Shown piece after piece: positions 52,199 through 62,339 of a stretch of 64,000 nucleotides of DNA. A program made the translations under genes and the position numbers. Location of the stretch: positions 2,728,001-2,792,000 of the forward strand of contig NZ_CP154262.1 of the NCBI RefSeq assembly GCF_039529835.1, given 5' to 3'. The DNA comes from Arthrobacter sp. TMP15. GTDB lineage: Bacteria; Actinomycetota; Actinomycetes; Actinomycetales; Micrococcaceae. Position 1 is the stretch's first letter, and each line of letters starts with the position of its first letter. Below the pieces are notes generated by a model, which was not told the origin of the DNA, did no database searches, and saw only the letters and a list, made by a program, of their open reading frames with translations.

Positions 52199-53731
52199 TT
52201 ACGCCTGCGATGCGGTGTAGTTATCCCGCAGCTCGCGTTTGAGAATTTTGCCGGCACCGGACATGGGCAGGGCTTCTGGAAATTCAAAACTCCGCGGCAC
52301 CTTATATCCTGCGATGTGCTCCCGGCAATGCAGTTGAAGATCCTCGGCTGTGACACCCTGTCCCTGCGCCAGAACCACAACAGCATGCACGCGCTCCCCG
52401 TATTTTTCATCAGGGACACCAATGATCGCTGAAGACGCCACAGCCGGGTGCTTGCTCAGCGCATTTTCCACCTCTGCCGAATACACATTTTCACCGCCGG
52501 TGACGATCATGTCTTTGAGGCGGTCCACAACGTAAACAAAACCTTCATCATCTAAGTAGCCAAGGTCTCCTGTATGCAGCCAGCCGCCGCGCAAGGCTTG
52601 TGCAGTTTGTTCCGGGTTATTCCAGTAGCCCCGCTTGACGTGGGCACCTTTGGCACAGATCTCGCCAACCTCGCCAACGGTGACTTCTTTTCCATCCAGG
52701 TCAAGAATGGCGACCTGGCAGTGCGGCGCCGCCCGGCCACCCGAGCGCATCGGCACCCCCTCGTGATCATCTGGCAACAGCAAAGTGATAACAGGGGCGG
52801 CTTCTGTCTGGCCGTAGGCCTGAGTCAGACGGATACCTGGGAAACGCTGTTTGGTACGCTCCAGCACTCCCTCGGATATAGAAGATCCACCGTAGAGCAT
52901 TCTTTGCATGGAGGACAGATCATAGTTTCCACTATCAGGGTGGTCCACCAGGATTTGGATCATGGTGGGCACCAGCAGTACATCGGTAGGTTTGTGCTCT
53001 TCCATCGCTTTAAACACGCTGGTTGGCTCAAAGTAAGGCACCATGACGTGGGTTCCGCCAAGAATTGTTAGTCCGCACCAAGCAGCAAGATCGGCAAGGT
53101 GGAACATGGGTGCTGCATGCAGTAGCACCGAACCCGCGCGCAATAACTCGCCCGAGGCTGTTGTGCCCAGCCCGGACGTGACAAAGTTGGTGTGGCTGAG
53201 CATCACGCCCTTGGGGAATCCGGTGGTGCCACCGGTGTAATAAACACCGGCCAAATCATCACCGCTGCGGTAGGCATCCTCTACCGGCTCACTACCGACC
53301 ACCAGTTCTTCGTATGAGAGCATGCCTTCCGGTGTGGGCCCGTCACCACAGTGGATGAGCGTTGTCAGCACGGGCGCCTTCTCACGCAGCAGCGCAGCCA
53401 TGGGCACAAATGCGTCGTCAATTAATAAGATCCGCGTGTCCGAGTCATTCAAAGAGTACGAAATTTCCGCCGGGCTCCACCTGATGTTGACAGGGTTCAC
53501 CGCCGCGCCTGCCCACGGTACGGCCAGCAGGTACTCAGCATATCTGTCACTATTCATGGATAGGATCGCCACCCTGTCCCCTGCTTGCACACCCAAGTTC
53601 TGGAGTGCTCCAGCAAAGCGAGCTATCCGATCAGCGTGTTGGGCATAAGTGCGAACCCGGTCCTTGAAGATGGTGGCCACGCCCTGCGGGTCGCACTGCA
53701 GGGAACGGTGTAAACCTTGGGTGAGATACAT
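52199..53731 (-). CDS. Acyl-CoA ligase (AMP-forming)
   Basis: 510-residue enzyme. ATG at 53731 (MYLTQGLHRSLQCD) has GAGGAG upstream; the open frame extends 78 nt earlier. P-loop VYYTGGTTGFPKGVMLSHTN, A5 motif GWLHTGDLGYLDDEGFVYVV, hinge DRLKDMIVTGGENVYSAEVE, and the catalytic Lys in GAGKILKRELR. It activates a fatty or related acid to its CoA thioester for the fadBA enzymes encoded upstream in the same unit. Confidence 0.92.
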   Translation of the reverse strand: MYLTQGLHRSLQCDPQGVATIFKDRVRTYAQHADRIARFAGALQNLGVQAGDRVAILSMNSDRYAEYLLAVPWAGAAVNPVNIRWSPAEISYSLNDSDTRILLIDDAFVPMAALLREKAPVLTTLIHCGDGPTPEGMLSYEELVVGSEPVEDAYRSGDDLAGVYYTGGTTGFPKGVMLSHTNFVTSGLGTTASGELLRAGSVLLHAAPMFHLADLAAWCGLTILGGTHVMVPYFEPTSVFKAMEEHKPTDVLLVPTMIQILVDHPDSGNYDLSSMQRMLYGGSSISEGVLERTKQRFPGIRLTQAYGQTEAAPVITLLLPDDHEGVPMRSGGRAAPHCQVAILDLDGKEVTVGEVGEICAKGAHVKRGYWNNPEQTAQALRGGWLHTGDLGYLDDEGFVYVVDRLKDMIVTGGENVYSAEVENALSKHPAVASSAIIGVPDEKYGERVHAVVVLAQGQGVTAEDLQLHCREHIAGYKVPRSFEFPEALPMSGAGKILKRELRDNYTASQA

Positions 53732-53808
53732 GAAAAGCTCCTCGTGATAGAAATCGACATTGACTTGTAATAAGGAAATTTCAAACTGATCCTGCGTACT
53801 TCCGAGCA

Positions 53809-54705
53809 CTATTTACCGTGAAAAACTCCCTGTCTTCGCTCACCCATGGCGGCCACTGCCTCAAGCAGATCCTCACTATGTAAAAAGGATGAGTTCCATA
53901 GGGCCACGTGGCGCAGCCCCCGGGCAATGGTTTCTTCGCGGCCCTCATTCAGCACGGCCTTGGTCCCGGCCACCGCCAACGGGGAGTTGGCGGCAATCTC
54001 CGCAGCCATCGCCAATGCGGCACTCATGAGTGATTCCGGGTCGGCATAGCTCTGGTTGACCAAACCGATACGCTCGGCCCGCTCGGCGGCAATGTCCTTG
54101 GCGGTGAAAGCCAGCTCGCGCAAATGGCCCTCACCAACAATTCCGCGGAGCCTTTGCAGACTGCCCACATCGGCAACGATGGCAAGCCGCGCTTCTCTGA
54201 TGCTGAACTTTGCTTCCGCGGAGGCGAGCCGAATATCTGCGGCGCTGATCAGATCCACGCCCCCACCGATGCACCAGCCGGAGATTGCTGCAATGACCGG
54301 TTTACGGCAACTGGCAACGGCCGTAACACCGTCCTGAAGCGTCCGAATCATCCCGAGCAGCTCGGTGCGCTGCGTTGCCTGGGCGGTGGCACCGGCACTG
54401 AGCCTTCCCAGCCAACCGCCTAACACCTCTTGCACGTCCAGGCCGGTGCTGAAGTGCGCTCCGGAGCCCGTCATGATCACTGCTCGCACGCTTTCATCAG
54501 CGTCCAAGGCCGCGAAAACCTGAGGTAGCTCCGCCCAGAAGGCCAACCCCATCATGTTTCCGCGGCCCGGTCCAAGCAGACGGACGACGGCGACTGCCGG
54601 GGCGGGTGCCGTCGTCACTTCAAAGGCGGTCCAGGCACGGGTAAAAACGGACCCAGCGGTGCCAAAGTCCGCAGCGGCACCCACCGCTGGAGCACCTGTT
54701 TCCAT
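53809..54705 (-). CDS. Crotonase, dienoyl-CoA isomerase-like
   Basis: 298-residue crotonase. SGAHFSTGLDVQEVLGGW and ISGWCIGGGVDLISAADIRL, then FSIREARLAIVADVGSLQRL. The pattern D...D with an Glu and IVADVGSLQRL matches Delta3,5-Delta2,4-dienoyl-CoA isomerase (ECH1) more than hydratase. That would help degrade fatty acids with odd-numbered double bonds. Its ATG overlaps the fadB stop (TGATG). The Leu/Val-rich fadB and this gene are probably translated together. Confidence 0.85.
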   Translation of the reverse strand: METGAPAVGAAADFGTAGSVFTRAWTAFEVTTAPAPAVAVVRLLGPGRGNMMGLAFWAELPQVFAALDADESVRAVIMTGSGAHFSTGLDVQEVLGGWLGRLSAGATAQATQRTELLGMIRTLQDGVTAVASCRKPVIAAISGWCIGGGVDLISAADIRLASAEAKFSIREARLAIVADVGSLQRLRGIVGEGHLRELAFTAKDIAAERAERIGLVNQSYADPESLMSAALAMAAEIAANSPLAVAGTKAVLNEGREETIARGLRHVALWNSSFLHSEDLLEAVAAMGERRQGVFHGK

Positions 54706-56915
54706 CAGTACTGCTCGCCCTTTTCAGCCTTGGCAACAAGTGATGCTGGCGGCAGGAAGTGCTCGCCATACTTGGCCGCGAGCTCACGGGACCTAGCCAC
54801 AAAACCAGCTAGGCCGCCGTCGTACCCGTTCATGTACTGCAGCACCCCGCCGGTCCAGGCCGGGAACCCAATGCCAAGGATGGAGCCAATATTGGCATCA
54901 GCTGCACTGCGCAGGACTCCCTCGTCAAGGCACCTGACGGTCTCCAATGACTCGGCAAAGAGCATGCGCTCTTTCATGTCCTCGAACGGAATCTCCGATG
55001 TACCGCCAAAGTTCTCCTTCAGGCCTCCCCAGAGGCCGTCACGGTGGCCATCAGCGTAATTGTAGAAGCCCGAACCACCCAGTTTGCCCTTACGGCCAAA
55101 CTCTTCGATCATCCGATCAAGAATCCCATAAGCTGCGTGGTCCTGATACTTCTGCACACCGGATTCGGCCTCCAGACCGGCCTTGGTCTCCTTCTGGATT
55201 TTGGACATGAGCGTCAGATTCAACTCATCAGCCAGCTGCAAGGGCGCGGCAGGATATCCCGCCTGCAAACCGGCCTGCTCGATGGACGGGGCAGCAATAC
55301 CTTCACCCAACATGGCGATGGCCTCATTCATGAACGTGCCAATCACCCGGCTGGTGAAGAAACCACGGGAATCATTGACCACAATGGGGGTCTTGCGGAT
55401 TTGCATGGCGATGTCGAAGGCCTTGGCCAGCGTGGCATCGGAGGTGTTTTTACCGGCAATGATCTCCAATAGAGGCATCTTATCCACGGGGGAGAAGAAA
55501 TGCAGGCCAATGAAATTTTCTGCCTTGTTTACACCTTCTGCAAGCGTAGTGATCGGCAGGGTTGAGGTGTTGGAACCCAAAACCGCATCGGGACCAACAA
55601 TGTCCTGGATGTCCGCGAAGGCTTTTTGCTTGACTTCCACATTTTCAAAAACGGCCTCAATGACAAGATCACATCCAGCCAAGTCTGCAGCCTCGGTGGT
55701 GGGCGTGATCTTTGCCAGCAGGGCATCAGCCTGCTCCTGCGTTGACTGGCCCCTTTTGATTGCCTTGTCGGTGAGCACCTTGGAGTAGTTCTTGCCCCGC
55801 TGCGCTGACTCGAGGGAGACGTCCTTGAGCACCACGTCCATGCCGCCACGGGCACACACATAGGCGATACCTGCGCCCATCATGCCGGCACCAAGCACCG
55901 CCACTTTTTTGGCCGTGTACTTCTCGAAACCCGCCGGGCGGCTGCCACCGGAGGTGATATGAGCCATGTCAAAGAAGAACGCCTTGATCATGTTCGTTGA
56001 GACCTGTCCCGTCACCAGCTCAACGAAGTAGCGTGATTCAATCTCCAGCGCCGTATCAAAGTCCACCTGGGTACTTTCAACCGCGGCGGCCAGAATGGCG
56101 CGCGGCGCCGGGTAGTTTGCACCTTTGAGTTGCTTGCGCAGATTGGCTGGGAACGCCGGCAGGTTAGCGGCAAATGCTGGAGTGCTCGGTGTGCCTCCGG
56201 GGATCTTGTACTTGGGCACGTCCCAGGGCTGTACCGCCTCTGGATTGGCCTGGATCCAGGCCTTTGCGGCGGGGATGAGTTCTTCCACCGTGTCTACTAC
56301 GTCATGGACCAGACCAATCTCTTGGGCCTTGCGTGGCTTGTACTTTTGACCTTGAAGCAACACCTTCATGGTGGCATCAGCAATGCCCATCAAGCGCACA
56401 GTGCGGACAATGCCACCGCCGCCGGGAAGCAGACCCAGTGAAACCTCGGGCAGTCCAATGACCGAGCCCCGGGTGTCCGCTGCAATGCGGTGGTGAGCGG
56501 CCAAGGCAATTTCAAGCCCACCGCCCAGTGCCGCACCGTTGATGGCTGCCACAACAGGCTTACCCAGGGTCTCCAAAGTGCGTAGCTGCGTCTTGATGCT
56601 CTTGCCGAGCGAGTAGATTCTCTCTGCATCGGCAGCAGTAGCACCCACCAAGTCCTTCAAGTCGCCACCGGCAAAGAATGTCTTCTTAGCTGAGGTTAAA
56701 ATGATGCCTGTAATGCTGGCCTGGTCGGCTGCAATTTCCGCACTGAGCCGATCTATGACTTTCTGCATGGACGCAATGTAATTCGCGTTCATGGTGTTAG
56801 CTGACTGAGCCGGATCATCCATGGTCAGGATGATGACGCCATCAGCGTCCTTCTCCCAGCGAATGGTGTTTGCCTTCTGCACTGTTGCCTGATTCATCTG
56901 CCCTGTCTCACTCAT
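54705..56915 (-). CDS. fadB: Trifunctional-type fatty acid oxidation complex alpha subunit
   Basis: 736-residue fusion of enoyl-CoA hydratase and 3-hydroxyacyl-CoA dehydrogenase. Hydratase: TFFAGGDLKDLVG, Glu in GGGLEIALAAHH and Glu in GLPEVSLGLLPGGGGIVR. Dehydrogenase (from about residue 330): NAD motif KVAVLGAGMMGAGIAYVCA, GSNTSTLPITTLAEGV, catalytic His in FIGLHFFSPVDKMPL. Start at 56915 (MSETGQMNQATVQK), 4 nt after the thiolase stop; a TTG 18 nt earlier would overlap it. It works with the thiolase in each beta-oxidation round. Confidence 0.93.
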   Translation of the reverse strand: MSETGQMNQATVQKANTIRWEKDADGVIILTMDDPAQSANTMNANYIASMQKVIDRLSAEIAADQASITGIILTSAKKTFFAGGDLKDLVGATAADAERIYSLGKSIKTQLRTLETLGKPVVAAINGAALGGGLEIALAAHHRIAADTRGSVIGLPEVSLGLLPGGGGIVRTVRLMGIADATMKVLLQGQKYKPRKAQEIGLVHDVVDTVEELIPAAKAWIQANPEAVQPWDVPKYKIPGGTPSTPAFAANLPAFPANLRKQLKGANYPAPRAILAAAVESTQVDFDTALEIESRYFVELVTGQVSTNMIKAFFFDMAHITSGGSRPAGFEKYTAKKVAVLGAGMMGAGIAYVCARGGMDVVLKDVSLESAQRGKNYSKVLTDKAIKRGQSTQEQADALLAKITPTTEAADLAGCDLVIEAVFENVEVKQKAFADIQDIVGPDAVLGSNTSTLPITTLAEGVNKAENFIGLHFFSPVDKMPLLEIIAGKNTSDATLAKAFDIAMQIRKTPIVVNDSRGFFTSRVIGTFMNEAIAMLGEGIAAPSIEQAGLQAGYPAAPLQLADELNLTLMSKIQKETKAGLEAESGVQKYQDHAAYGILDRMIEEFGRKGKLGGSGFYNYADGHRDGLWGGLKENFGGTSEIPFEDMKERMLFAESLETVRCLDEGVLRSAADANIGSILGIGFPAWTGGVLQYMNGYDGGLAGFVARSRELAAKYGEHFLPPASLVAKAEKGEQY

Positions 56916-56919
56916 CGTC

Positions 56920-58143
56920 CTAGACCCTCTCAATCAATGTAGCCACGCCCATGCCTCCGCCAATGCACAAGGTGATAACCGCCCTGCGCTTTTCCGTGCG
57001 TTCAAGTTCATCCAGCACGGTGCCCAGAATCATGGCCCCGGTGGCACCGAGCGGGTGCCCCATGGCGATGGCCCCGCCGTTGACGTTGAGCTTCTCATCC
57101 GGGATGCCCAGGTCCTTCTGGTACTTCAACACCACGGAGGCGAAGGCCTCGTTAATTTCAAACAGGTCAATATCTGCAACACCCAGGCCGGCCGTTTTCA
57201 GCAGCTTCCTGGTGGCAGGGGTGGGGCCTGTGAGCATGATGGTTGGGTCAGCACCAGAGGTTGCTGTAGCCACAATCCGTGCCCGTGGTTTTAGCCCAAG
57301 TTGCTCTCCCACCTCAGCGCTGCCCACAAGGACCAAGGCGGCGCCATCGACAATCCCTGATGAGTTCGCAGCAGTGTGCACGTGATCAATTTTCTCTACA
57401 GCATGGAACTTCTGCAGTGCCACGGCGTCAAAGCCGCCTGCTTCACCCATGGCAGCAAAGGCGGGGCGCAGCCCGGCCTGGGATTCGGCAGTGGACTCGG
57501 GGCGCATGTGTTCATCATGGTCGAGAATGACAAGGCCATTTTGATCCTTGACGGGGATGACGGAGTTGGCGAAGCGCCCCTCTTTCCATGCTTTAGCTGC
57601 CAGCTCCTGCGAGCGCACAGCATAAGCATCCACGTCTACCCGGCTGAAGCCTTCCGTGGTGGCGATGAGGTCCGCACCAACACCCTGGGGCACAAAGTAG
57701 CTGTCATAGTTAGTGGCCGGGTCCATGGCCCAGGCACCACCATCGGAACCGATCGGCACCCGTGACATGGACTCCACGCCTCCGGCAATAATGAGTTGAT
57801 CCCAACCGGAGCGCACGTTTGCAGCTGCCATATTCACCGCTTCCAACCCTGAGGCACAGAAGCGGTTGACTTGAACGCCACCCACGGTGTCCGGCAACCC
57901 TGCAGCGAGGACCGAGGTGCGGGCAATGACAGCGCCTTGGTCACCAACAGGTGAGACCACCCCGAGGATGAGATCGTCAATCAGGGACTCATCGAGTGCA
58001 GGATGACGTTCACGCAGTGCCTGGATCAAGCCCACCACTAGGTCGATGGGCTTGGTGCCATGCAAGGCACCCTTTTTTCCTTTGCCGCGAGGAGTGCGAA
58101 TGGCGTCGTAGACAAATGCTTCCGGTACAGCGTGTTGGCTCAC
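56920..58143 (-). CDS. fadA: Acetyl-CoA C-acyltransferase (thiolase)
   Basis: 407-residue thiolase with all catalytic residues: Cys in [17 protein letters not shown], His in [17 protein letters not shown], Cys in [16 protein letters not shown]. It cleaves 3-ketoacyl-CoA. It is the first gene of the minus-strand unit fadA-fadB-crotonase-ligase. Its upstream region contains a minus-strand promoter candidate overlapping the 23-bp TetR-like palindrome. Confidence 0.94.
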   Translation of the reverse strand: MSQHAVPEAFVYDAIRTPRGKGKKGALHGTKPIDLVVGLIQALRERHPALDESLIDDLILGVVSPVGDQGAVIARTSVLAAGLPDTVGGVQVNRFCASGLEAVNMAAANVRSGWDQLIIAGGVESMSRVPIGSDGGAWAMDPATNYDSYFVPQGVGADLIATTEGFSRVDVDAYAVRSQELAAKAWKEGRFANSVIPVKDQNGLVILDHDEHMRPESTAESQAGLRPAFAAMGEAGGFDAVALQKFHAVEKIDHVHTAANSSGIVDGAALVLVGSAEVGEQLGLKPRARIVATATSGADPTIMLTGPTPATRKLLKTAGLGVADIDLFEINEAFASVVLKYQKDLGIPDEKLNVNGGAIAMGHPLGATGAMILGTVLDELERTEKRRAVITLCIGGGMGVATLIERV

Positions 58144-58342
58144 GTGAGCTTTCCTTCCATTGTCTTCCCAGCCGCACGGGTGCAGGGCGGGACGGTGGGT
58201 AGAACTGTTGGTGGTTACGGTTTTGACGTATGTTGCCGTGACAAATGAGGGCAGACTTACAGCCAGCCGGTGAAGAATTCTCCGTGCAACAAGGATTCAT
58301 CGGGTAGATCCGCATCGATCCCGACGAAGGAAAACCAACTTG

Positions 58343-58389
58343 TTGACATAACGCCAATAGTGCAGGACTATTGACACCGTGTCAATAGT
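58343..58389. promoter_or_regulatory. Divergent promoters with a 23-bp TetR-type palindrome
   Basis: Palindrome 58367-58389: ACTATTGACAC-C-GTGTCAATAGT, perfect 11-bp arms. Plus promoter: TTGACA (58343-58348), 17 bp, GACTAT (58366-58371), so the -10 lies in the palindrome. Minus promoter: TTGACA (58385-58380), 17 bp, CACTAT (58362-58357), so its -35 lies in the palindrome. One bound dimer could block both the crotonase-tetR pair and the fadA operon. The rest of the 279-bp spacer (58144-58342) shows nothing certain. Confidence 0.82.
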
Positions 58390-58422
58390 TGATGCAAGTG
58401 ATTACTTTCCGCACTGAAAGCG

Positions 58423-59283
58423 ATGACCATGCCAGCGCAGCCTTACACCCCCTACTCGGCCATCACCTATGTCGTCACCGACCGTATTGCGACGGTTGCG
58501 CTGAACCGTCCGGAGGCTCGCAATGGGTACACACTTACCATGGCGGATGAGCTGGAGCACGCCTTCACGGGCGCAGATGCTGACCCGGATGTACAGGTTG
58601 TGGTCTTCACAAGCGTGGGCAAGAACTTCTCCGTTGGTGCCGAGCTCAGTGGCGGGCGCTTTGTCATGTCAGACTTCTCCGATGCAGAGCAATGGCAGGA
58701 GCCTGCCGGACGCTGTTCAAAAACCATCTATGCCATGAACAAGCCTGTCATTGCGGCCATGCGCGGAGTAGCGGTGGGTGGCGGGCTAACCATCACGCTC
58801 TCCTGTGACTTCCGGCTGGCCGCACACGACTCCCGTTTCTCCTTCCCTTTCAGCCGTCGCGGAATCTTCCCCGAGGGCGGCTCGGTCTGGTATCTACCTC
58901 GTCTTGTGGGCGTTTCAAAAGCAACAGACTGGATGCTCACGGGCAGGCTCTTTGGGGCCGCTGAAGCGCTCGACGCCGGACTACTCACCTCATTGCACGA
59001 ACCCGAGGACGTCCTTGAAGCCGCATACACCCTGGCCCGGGACCTCATAGAGAACACCTCCGAGGTCTCTACTGCCGTCATCAAACAAATGCTCAATAGG
59101 CTCAGCGGCCTTGACTCCCCTCTTCCCGCCCATGCTATTGATTCGCAACTGATCTCCGGGGTGGGAGAGCATAAAGACGCTGCTGAGGGCGTGGAATCGT
59201 TCCTTGAAAAGCGTCCTCCTCACTTTCCGTTGAGCGTGCCAAACGACCTGCCACAATGGTTGCCGTGGATAAAGACAGATTGA
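58423..59283 (+). CDS. Enoyl-CoA hydratase/isomerase family protein
   Basis: 286-residue crotonase. KNFSVGAELSGGRF and MRGVAVGGGLTITLSCDFRL form the CoA-binding and oxyanion pocket. The FPFSRRGIFPEGGSVWYLPR motif has the Glu and resembles the GIVPEACSSW type of mycobacterial EchA proteins. The first catalytic Glu of ECH is replaced by Thr (GGLTITLS), so hydratase activity is uncertain. It is co-transcribed with tetR, 4 nt downstream. Confidence 0.87.
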   Translation: MTMPAQPYTPYSAITYVVTDRIATVALNRPEARNGYTLTMADELEHAFTGADADPDVQVVVFTSVGKNFSVGAELSGGRFVMSDFSDAEQWQEPAGRCSKTIYAMNKPVIAAMRGVAVGGGLTITLSCDFRLAAHDSRFSFPFSRRGIFPEGGSVWYLPRLVGVSKATDWMLTGRLFGAAEALDAGLLTSLHEPEDVLEAAYTLARDLIENTSEVSTAVIKQMLNRLSGLDSPLPAHAIDSQLISGVGEHKDAAEGVESFLEKRPPHFPLSVPNDLPQWLPWIKTD

Positions 59284-59287
59284 CACC

Positions 59288-59908
59288 ATGAAACCTCTTG
59301 AGAGTGAAATAGTTGAACCGCGCCGGCAACGCCTCAACCCCGACGAGCGACGACAGCAGATCTTTTTATGCGCCCAAAAACTCTTCAACGCTCGCCCGTA
59401 TGAGGAAGTTTCGGTCACAGACATTGCCGCGGCTGCCGGTGTTGCCCGCGGATTGATCAACCACTACTTTTCCAACAAGCGCGGGCTGTATCTAGAAGTC
59501 ATCAAGGTCAGCTCAACTGTCTCCGAGGTGGCCGTGACACTGCTGCCCGAAGGATCCATCCACGAGCGCATAAATCTCGCTGTGGTGTGGTTCTTGGATT
59601 CATTGGAGCAATCCGGAGCTACCTGGCTGGCTTTAGGCTCGAGCGGTATGGGCCGCGATCCAGATCTTGAGAGAATCCTCATCGAGGCCGAGAACGATTC
59701 CATCGAGTTACTGATCGAGGCGTGCGGGCTGGGCGGGCGCACACAGGACCAAGAGCAAATCAAGGCCATGTTCAGGGTTTACACCCAACTTGCTCGCAGT
59801 GGCGCCCGTGAATGGTTACTGCGCAAGTCACTGACCCGCCCGCAGGTGCACGCCCTGTTGGCAAGCACGCTGCGGGCGATCGTCAAGGAAGCAATCCCGG
59901 CCATCTGA
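59288..59908 (+). CDS. TetR-family transcriptional regulator
   Basis: 206-residue repressor. The N-terminal HTH (YEEVSVTDIAAAAGVARGLI, then NHYFSNKRGLYLEVIK) is typical of TetR. The C-terminal half is a helical ligand domain (WLALGSSGMGRDPDLERILI). Located right after the crotonase it probably controls, with a matching palindrome at the promoter. Acyl-CoA is the probable inducer, as for FadR-type TetR proteins, but this is inference. Confidence 0.92.
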   Translation: MKPLESEIVEPRRQRLNPDERRQQIFLCAQKLFNARPYEEVSVTDIAAAAGVARGLINHYFSNKRGLYLEVIKVSSTVSEVAVTLLPEGSIHERINLAVVWFLDSLEQSGATWLALGSSGMGRDPDLERILIEAENDSIELLIEACGLGGRTQDQEQIKAMFRVYTQLARSGAREWLLRKSLTRPQVHALLASTLRAIVKEAIPAI

Positions 59909-59929
59909 TTTCACATCACCTCTGGGCGG

Positions 59930-60778
59930 TTAGGGGTCCACATAGAGATCGATCATCAGCTCCGCTGACGGGTCAACGGCGTAGCTCGCGAAATCGCTCA
60001 CGCCGCGAGCACGCAAGAATTCCTCGTCAATGAGGCTCTGGCCAGTCAGCTCCTTGCTGGGCGTAGTGAGGATTGCATGCGCGGCGTCCGCCATGATGGC
60101 AGCGTGCCGTGAACGCTGGATCATCCCCTGCCCGCCCAGCAGGTTTGCCACAGCTGCTGTGGCGATGGTGGTGCGCGGCCACAGGGCATTGGATGCCACA
60201 CCCTGGCCGGCAAATTCTGCTGCGAACCCCAGAGCCGCCAGCGTCATGCCGTACTTGGCCAGCGTGTAGGCCGGGTGCCCGCCCAGCCACTTCGGGTCTA
60301 AATTCAGCGGCGGGCTCAGCGTGAGGATGTGCGGATTAGCTGCCTGCAAGAGGTGGGGCAGGGCTGCTTTGCTGAGCATGAACGTGCCGCGCACGTTGAC
60401 ATCCTGCATGAGGTCATAGCGTTTGGCCGCCACTTTCAACGTTCCATCCAGGGAAATCACGCTGGCATTGTTAACCACGATGTCGATCCCGCCAAAAGTG
60501 TCCACAGCGTTCTGCACGGCCGAGGCGATGGTCTCGTCGTCGCGGACGTCGCCCACCACCGCGAGCACCTTCCCACCTGCCGCTTCAATCTCAGCCGCCG
60601 CAGTGTGGATTGTTCCTTCCAATCGCGGATCCGGGCTGTCCGTTTTCGCAATTAGCACCACATTCGCGCCGTCGCGGGCGGCCCGGCTGGCAATGGCCAA
60701 GCCGATGCCGCGCGAACCTCCTGACATGAGGATTGTCTTTCCCTTCAGTGTTGAAATTTCACTAGATGTTTCGCTCAT
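59930..60778 (-). CDS. SDR-family oxidoreductase (HSDL2-like)
   Basis: 282-residue short-chain dehydrogenase. ATG at 60778 (MSETSSEISTLKGKT) with GGAGTGG upstream. The cofactor motif is LMSGGSRGIGLAIASRAARD; NNASVISLDGT is the NNAG-like motif; the catalytic Tyr and Lys are in HPAYTLAKYGMT. The pattern follows HSDL2-type SDRs. Overlaps the 3' end of the ligase gene 60762 and is convergent with tetR. Confidence 0.87.
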   Translation of the reverse strand: MSETSSEISTLKGKTILMSGGSRGIGLAIASRAARDGANVVLIAKTDSPDPRLEGTIHTAAAEIEAAGGKVLAVVGDVRDDETIASAVQNAVDTFGGIDIVVNNASVISLDGTLKVAAKRYDLMQDVNVRGTFMLSKAALPHLLQAANPHILTLSPPLNLDPKWLGGHPAYTLAKYGMTLAALGFAAEFAGQGVASNALWPRTTIATAAVANLLGGQGMIQRSRHAAIMADAAHAILTTPSKELTGQSLIDEEFLRARGVSDFASYAVDPSAELMIDLYVDP

Positions 60779-62339
60779 GACCACTCCAATACGGTGCACG
60801 CAGATCGCGCTTCAGAATTTTTCCTGTCGCATTACGCGGCAGTTCGTCAATAAAATCAACTGAGGTGGGGCACTGGTAATGCGCCAAACGTTCACGGCAA
60901 AACGCGATGATGTCAGCTTCGCTCACTGTACTGCCCGGAGCGCGGACAACAACAGCTTTGACAGTCTCTACCCATTTGGGATCTGGGACACCCATGACGA
61001 TTCCCTCCGCGACTTCGGGGTGGGACATGAGCGCATTCTCCACTTCGGGACAGTAGATGTTTTCGCCACCGGAGATGATCATGTCCTTGAGCCTGTCAAC
61101 CATGTACAGGTAGCCGTCTTGGTCCATGTGCCCGATGTCCCCGGAACAAAGGAAGCCATCCGCGGTGATGGAGTTGGCTGTTGCCTCCGGCTTATTTAGG
61201 TACCCCTTCATATTTTGCCCGCCGCGGATCTGGATCTCGCCATTGACACCGGTCGGGAGTACCTCGTGTGTAATGGGGTCCGCGATTCTCATCTCCACAC
61301 CTGGCAGGACCCTGCCTACTGACTGCAAAACTTCCGGACGTGGAGGGTTTCGGTGATCCGAATCTTGGAGCATTGTGCCGATTCCGGACATTTCAGTCAT
61401 CCCAAAGACATGCGCCAGCTCAGTATTGGGCCACGCTGTGAGTGTTCTGGTAAGCAGTGGTAATGGCATGGGTGAGGCACCGTAGGCAATCTTTTTCATC
61501 GGAGCAAAAGCCGCCGCTGCCTGAGGACCGCCGGCCAGAACAGCATGGATGACAGCCGGGACTATGAAGGAGTGAGTGGCACCGTCGGCAATAGCTTTCA
61601 TCATGGCCGGACCTGAGGCATCTCGAAGAAAAATGGTCTTGGCACCGGCATAAACACCCACCTGGAAATAGCATGAGCCACCCACATGGAACATGGGCAT
61701 CCCCACCATACTGACATGCTCCGGTGCCATCCCCAATCCGTAGTTGGAGACAACACTGTGCATGTTCACGCTCTTGTGAGTCAGCTCCACACCCTTGGGG
61801 GTTCCCGTTGTTCCGGAGGTGTAAACGACAAGAACTGTGTCATCGGGGTTAACGTCCTGGTCTACTTCTGCCTCAGCTGCGGTCGCTGCACCGCTAGAGA
61901 AGAATGCCTCAAACTCGTCATTGTCTCCACCAATGACAACTGTGCGCGGTAGGGGCGTTTCGGCGTTTGCTGCCTCCACAACGCTATGTAACTCCGCTCC
62001 ATAAAAAACAATCTTCGGCGCGGAGTCCCTCAGAACGTACGCCAGTTGGCTTGGTGCCAGACGGTAGTTGCCCACCACAGTGCCTGCACCTAGTGCCGAA
62101 GCCGCGTACGTTAGCTCAATAATGGCGAGGTGGTTTAAATCGAAGGTGAGAATGCGCTCGCCACGCTTGATCCCTGCGGCACGCAAGGCTTCGGTGAGCT
62201 GCAGGATCCTTGGACGCCATTGCGCCCATGTGTAGCTGACGTCACCAAAGGTGATTGCTGGAGCATCGGGGCGGTGCTGCGCCCAATGATCAAGTCGGTC
62301 CTGGAGGAATACTGGGGGCGCAAGGGCGTCAAGGGTCAT
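60762..62339 (-). CDS. Acyl-CoA synthetase (AMP-forming, FadD-like)
   Basis: 525-residue enzyme. LVVYTSGTTGTPKGVELTHK (P-loop), GFLCSGDIGHMDQDGYLYMV, DRLKDMIISGGENIYCPEVE, and catalytic Lys in PRNATGKILKRDLR. Activates a carboxylic acid, probably the substrate degraded by the crotonase and dehydrogenase encoded upstream. Start at 62339. Confidence 0.92.
   Translation of the reverse strand: MTLDALAPPVFLQDRLDHWAQHRPDAPAITFGDVSYTWAQWRPRILQLTEALRAAGIKRGERILTFDLNHLAIIELTYAASALGAGTVVGNYRLAPSQLAYVLRDSAPKIVFYGAELHSVVEAANAETPLPRTVVIGGDNDEFEAFFSSGAATAAEAEVDQDVNPDDTVLVVYTSGTTGTPKGVELTHKSVNMHSVVSNYGLGMAPEHVSMVGMPMFHVGGSCYFQVGVYAGAKTIFLRDASGPAMMKAIADGATHSFIVPAVIHAVLAGGPQAAAAFAPMKKIAYGASPMPLPLLTRTLTAWPNTELAHVFGMTEMSGIGTMLQDSDHRNPPRPEVLQSVGRVLPGVEMRIADPITHEVLPTGVNGEIQIRGGQNMKGYLNKPEATANSITADGFLCSGDIGHMDQDGYLYMVDRLKDMIISGGENIYCPEVENALMSHPEVAEGIVMGVPDPKWVETVKAVVVRAPGSTVSEADIIAFCRERLAHYQCPTSVDFIDELPRNATGKILKRDLRAPYWSGHERNI

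Noticed and set aside
52123-52422. Extra minus-strand and plus-strand frames over the ligase 3' end
   Set aside because: Out-of-frame shadows of the acyl-CoA ligase.
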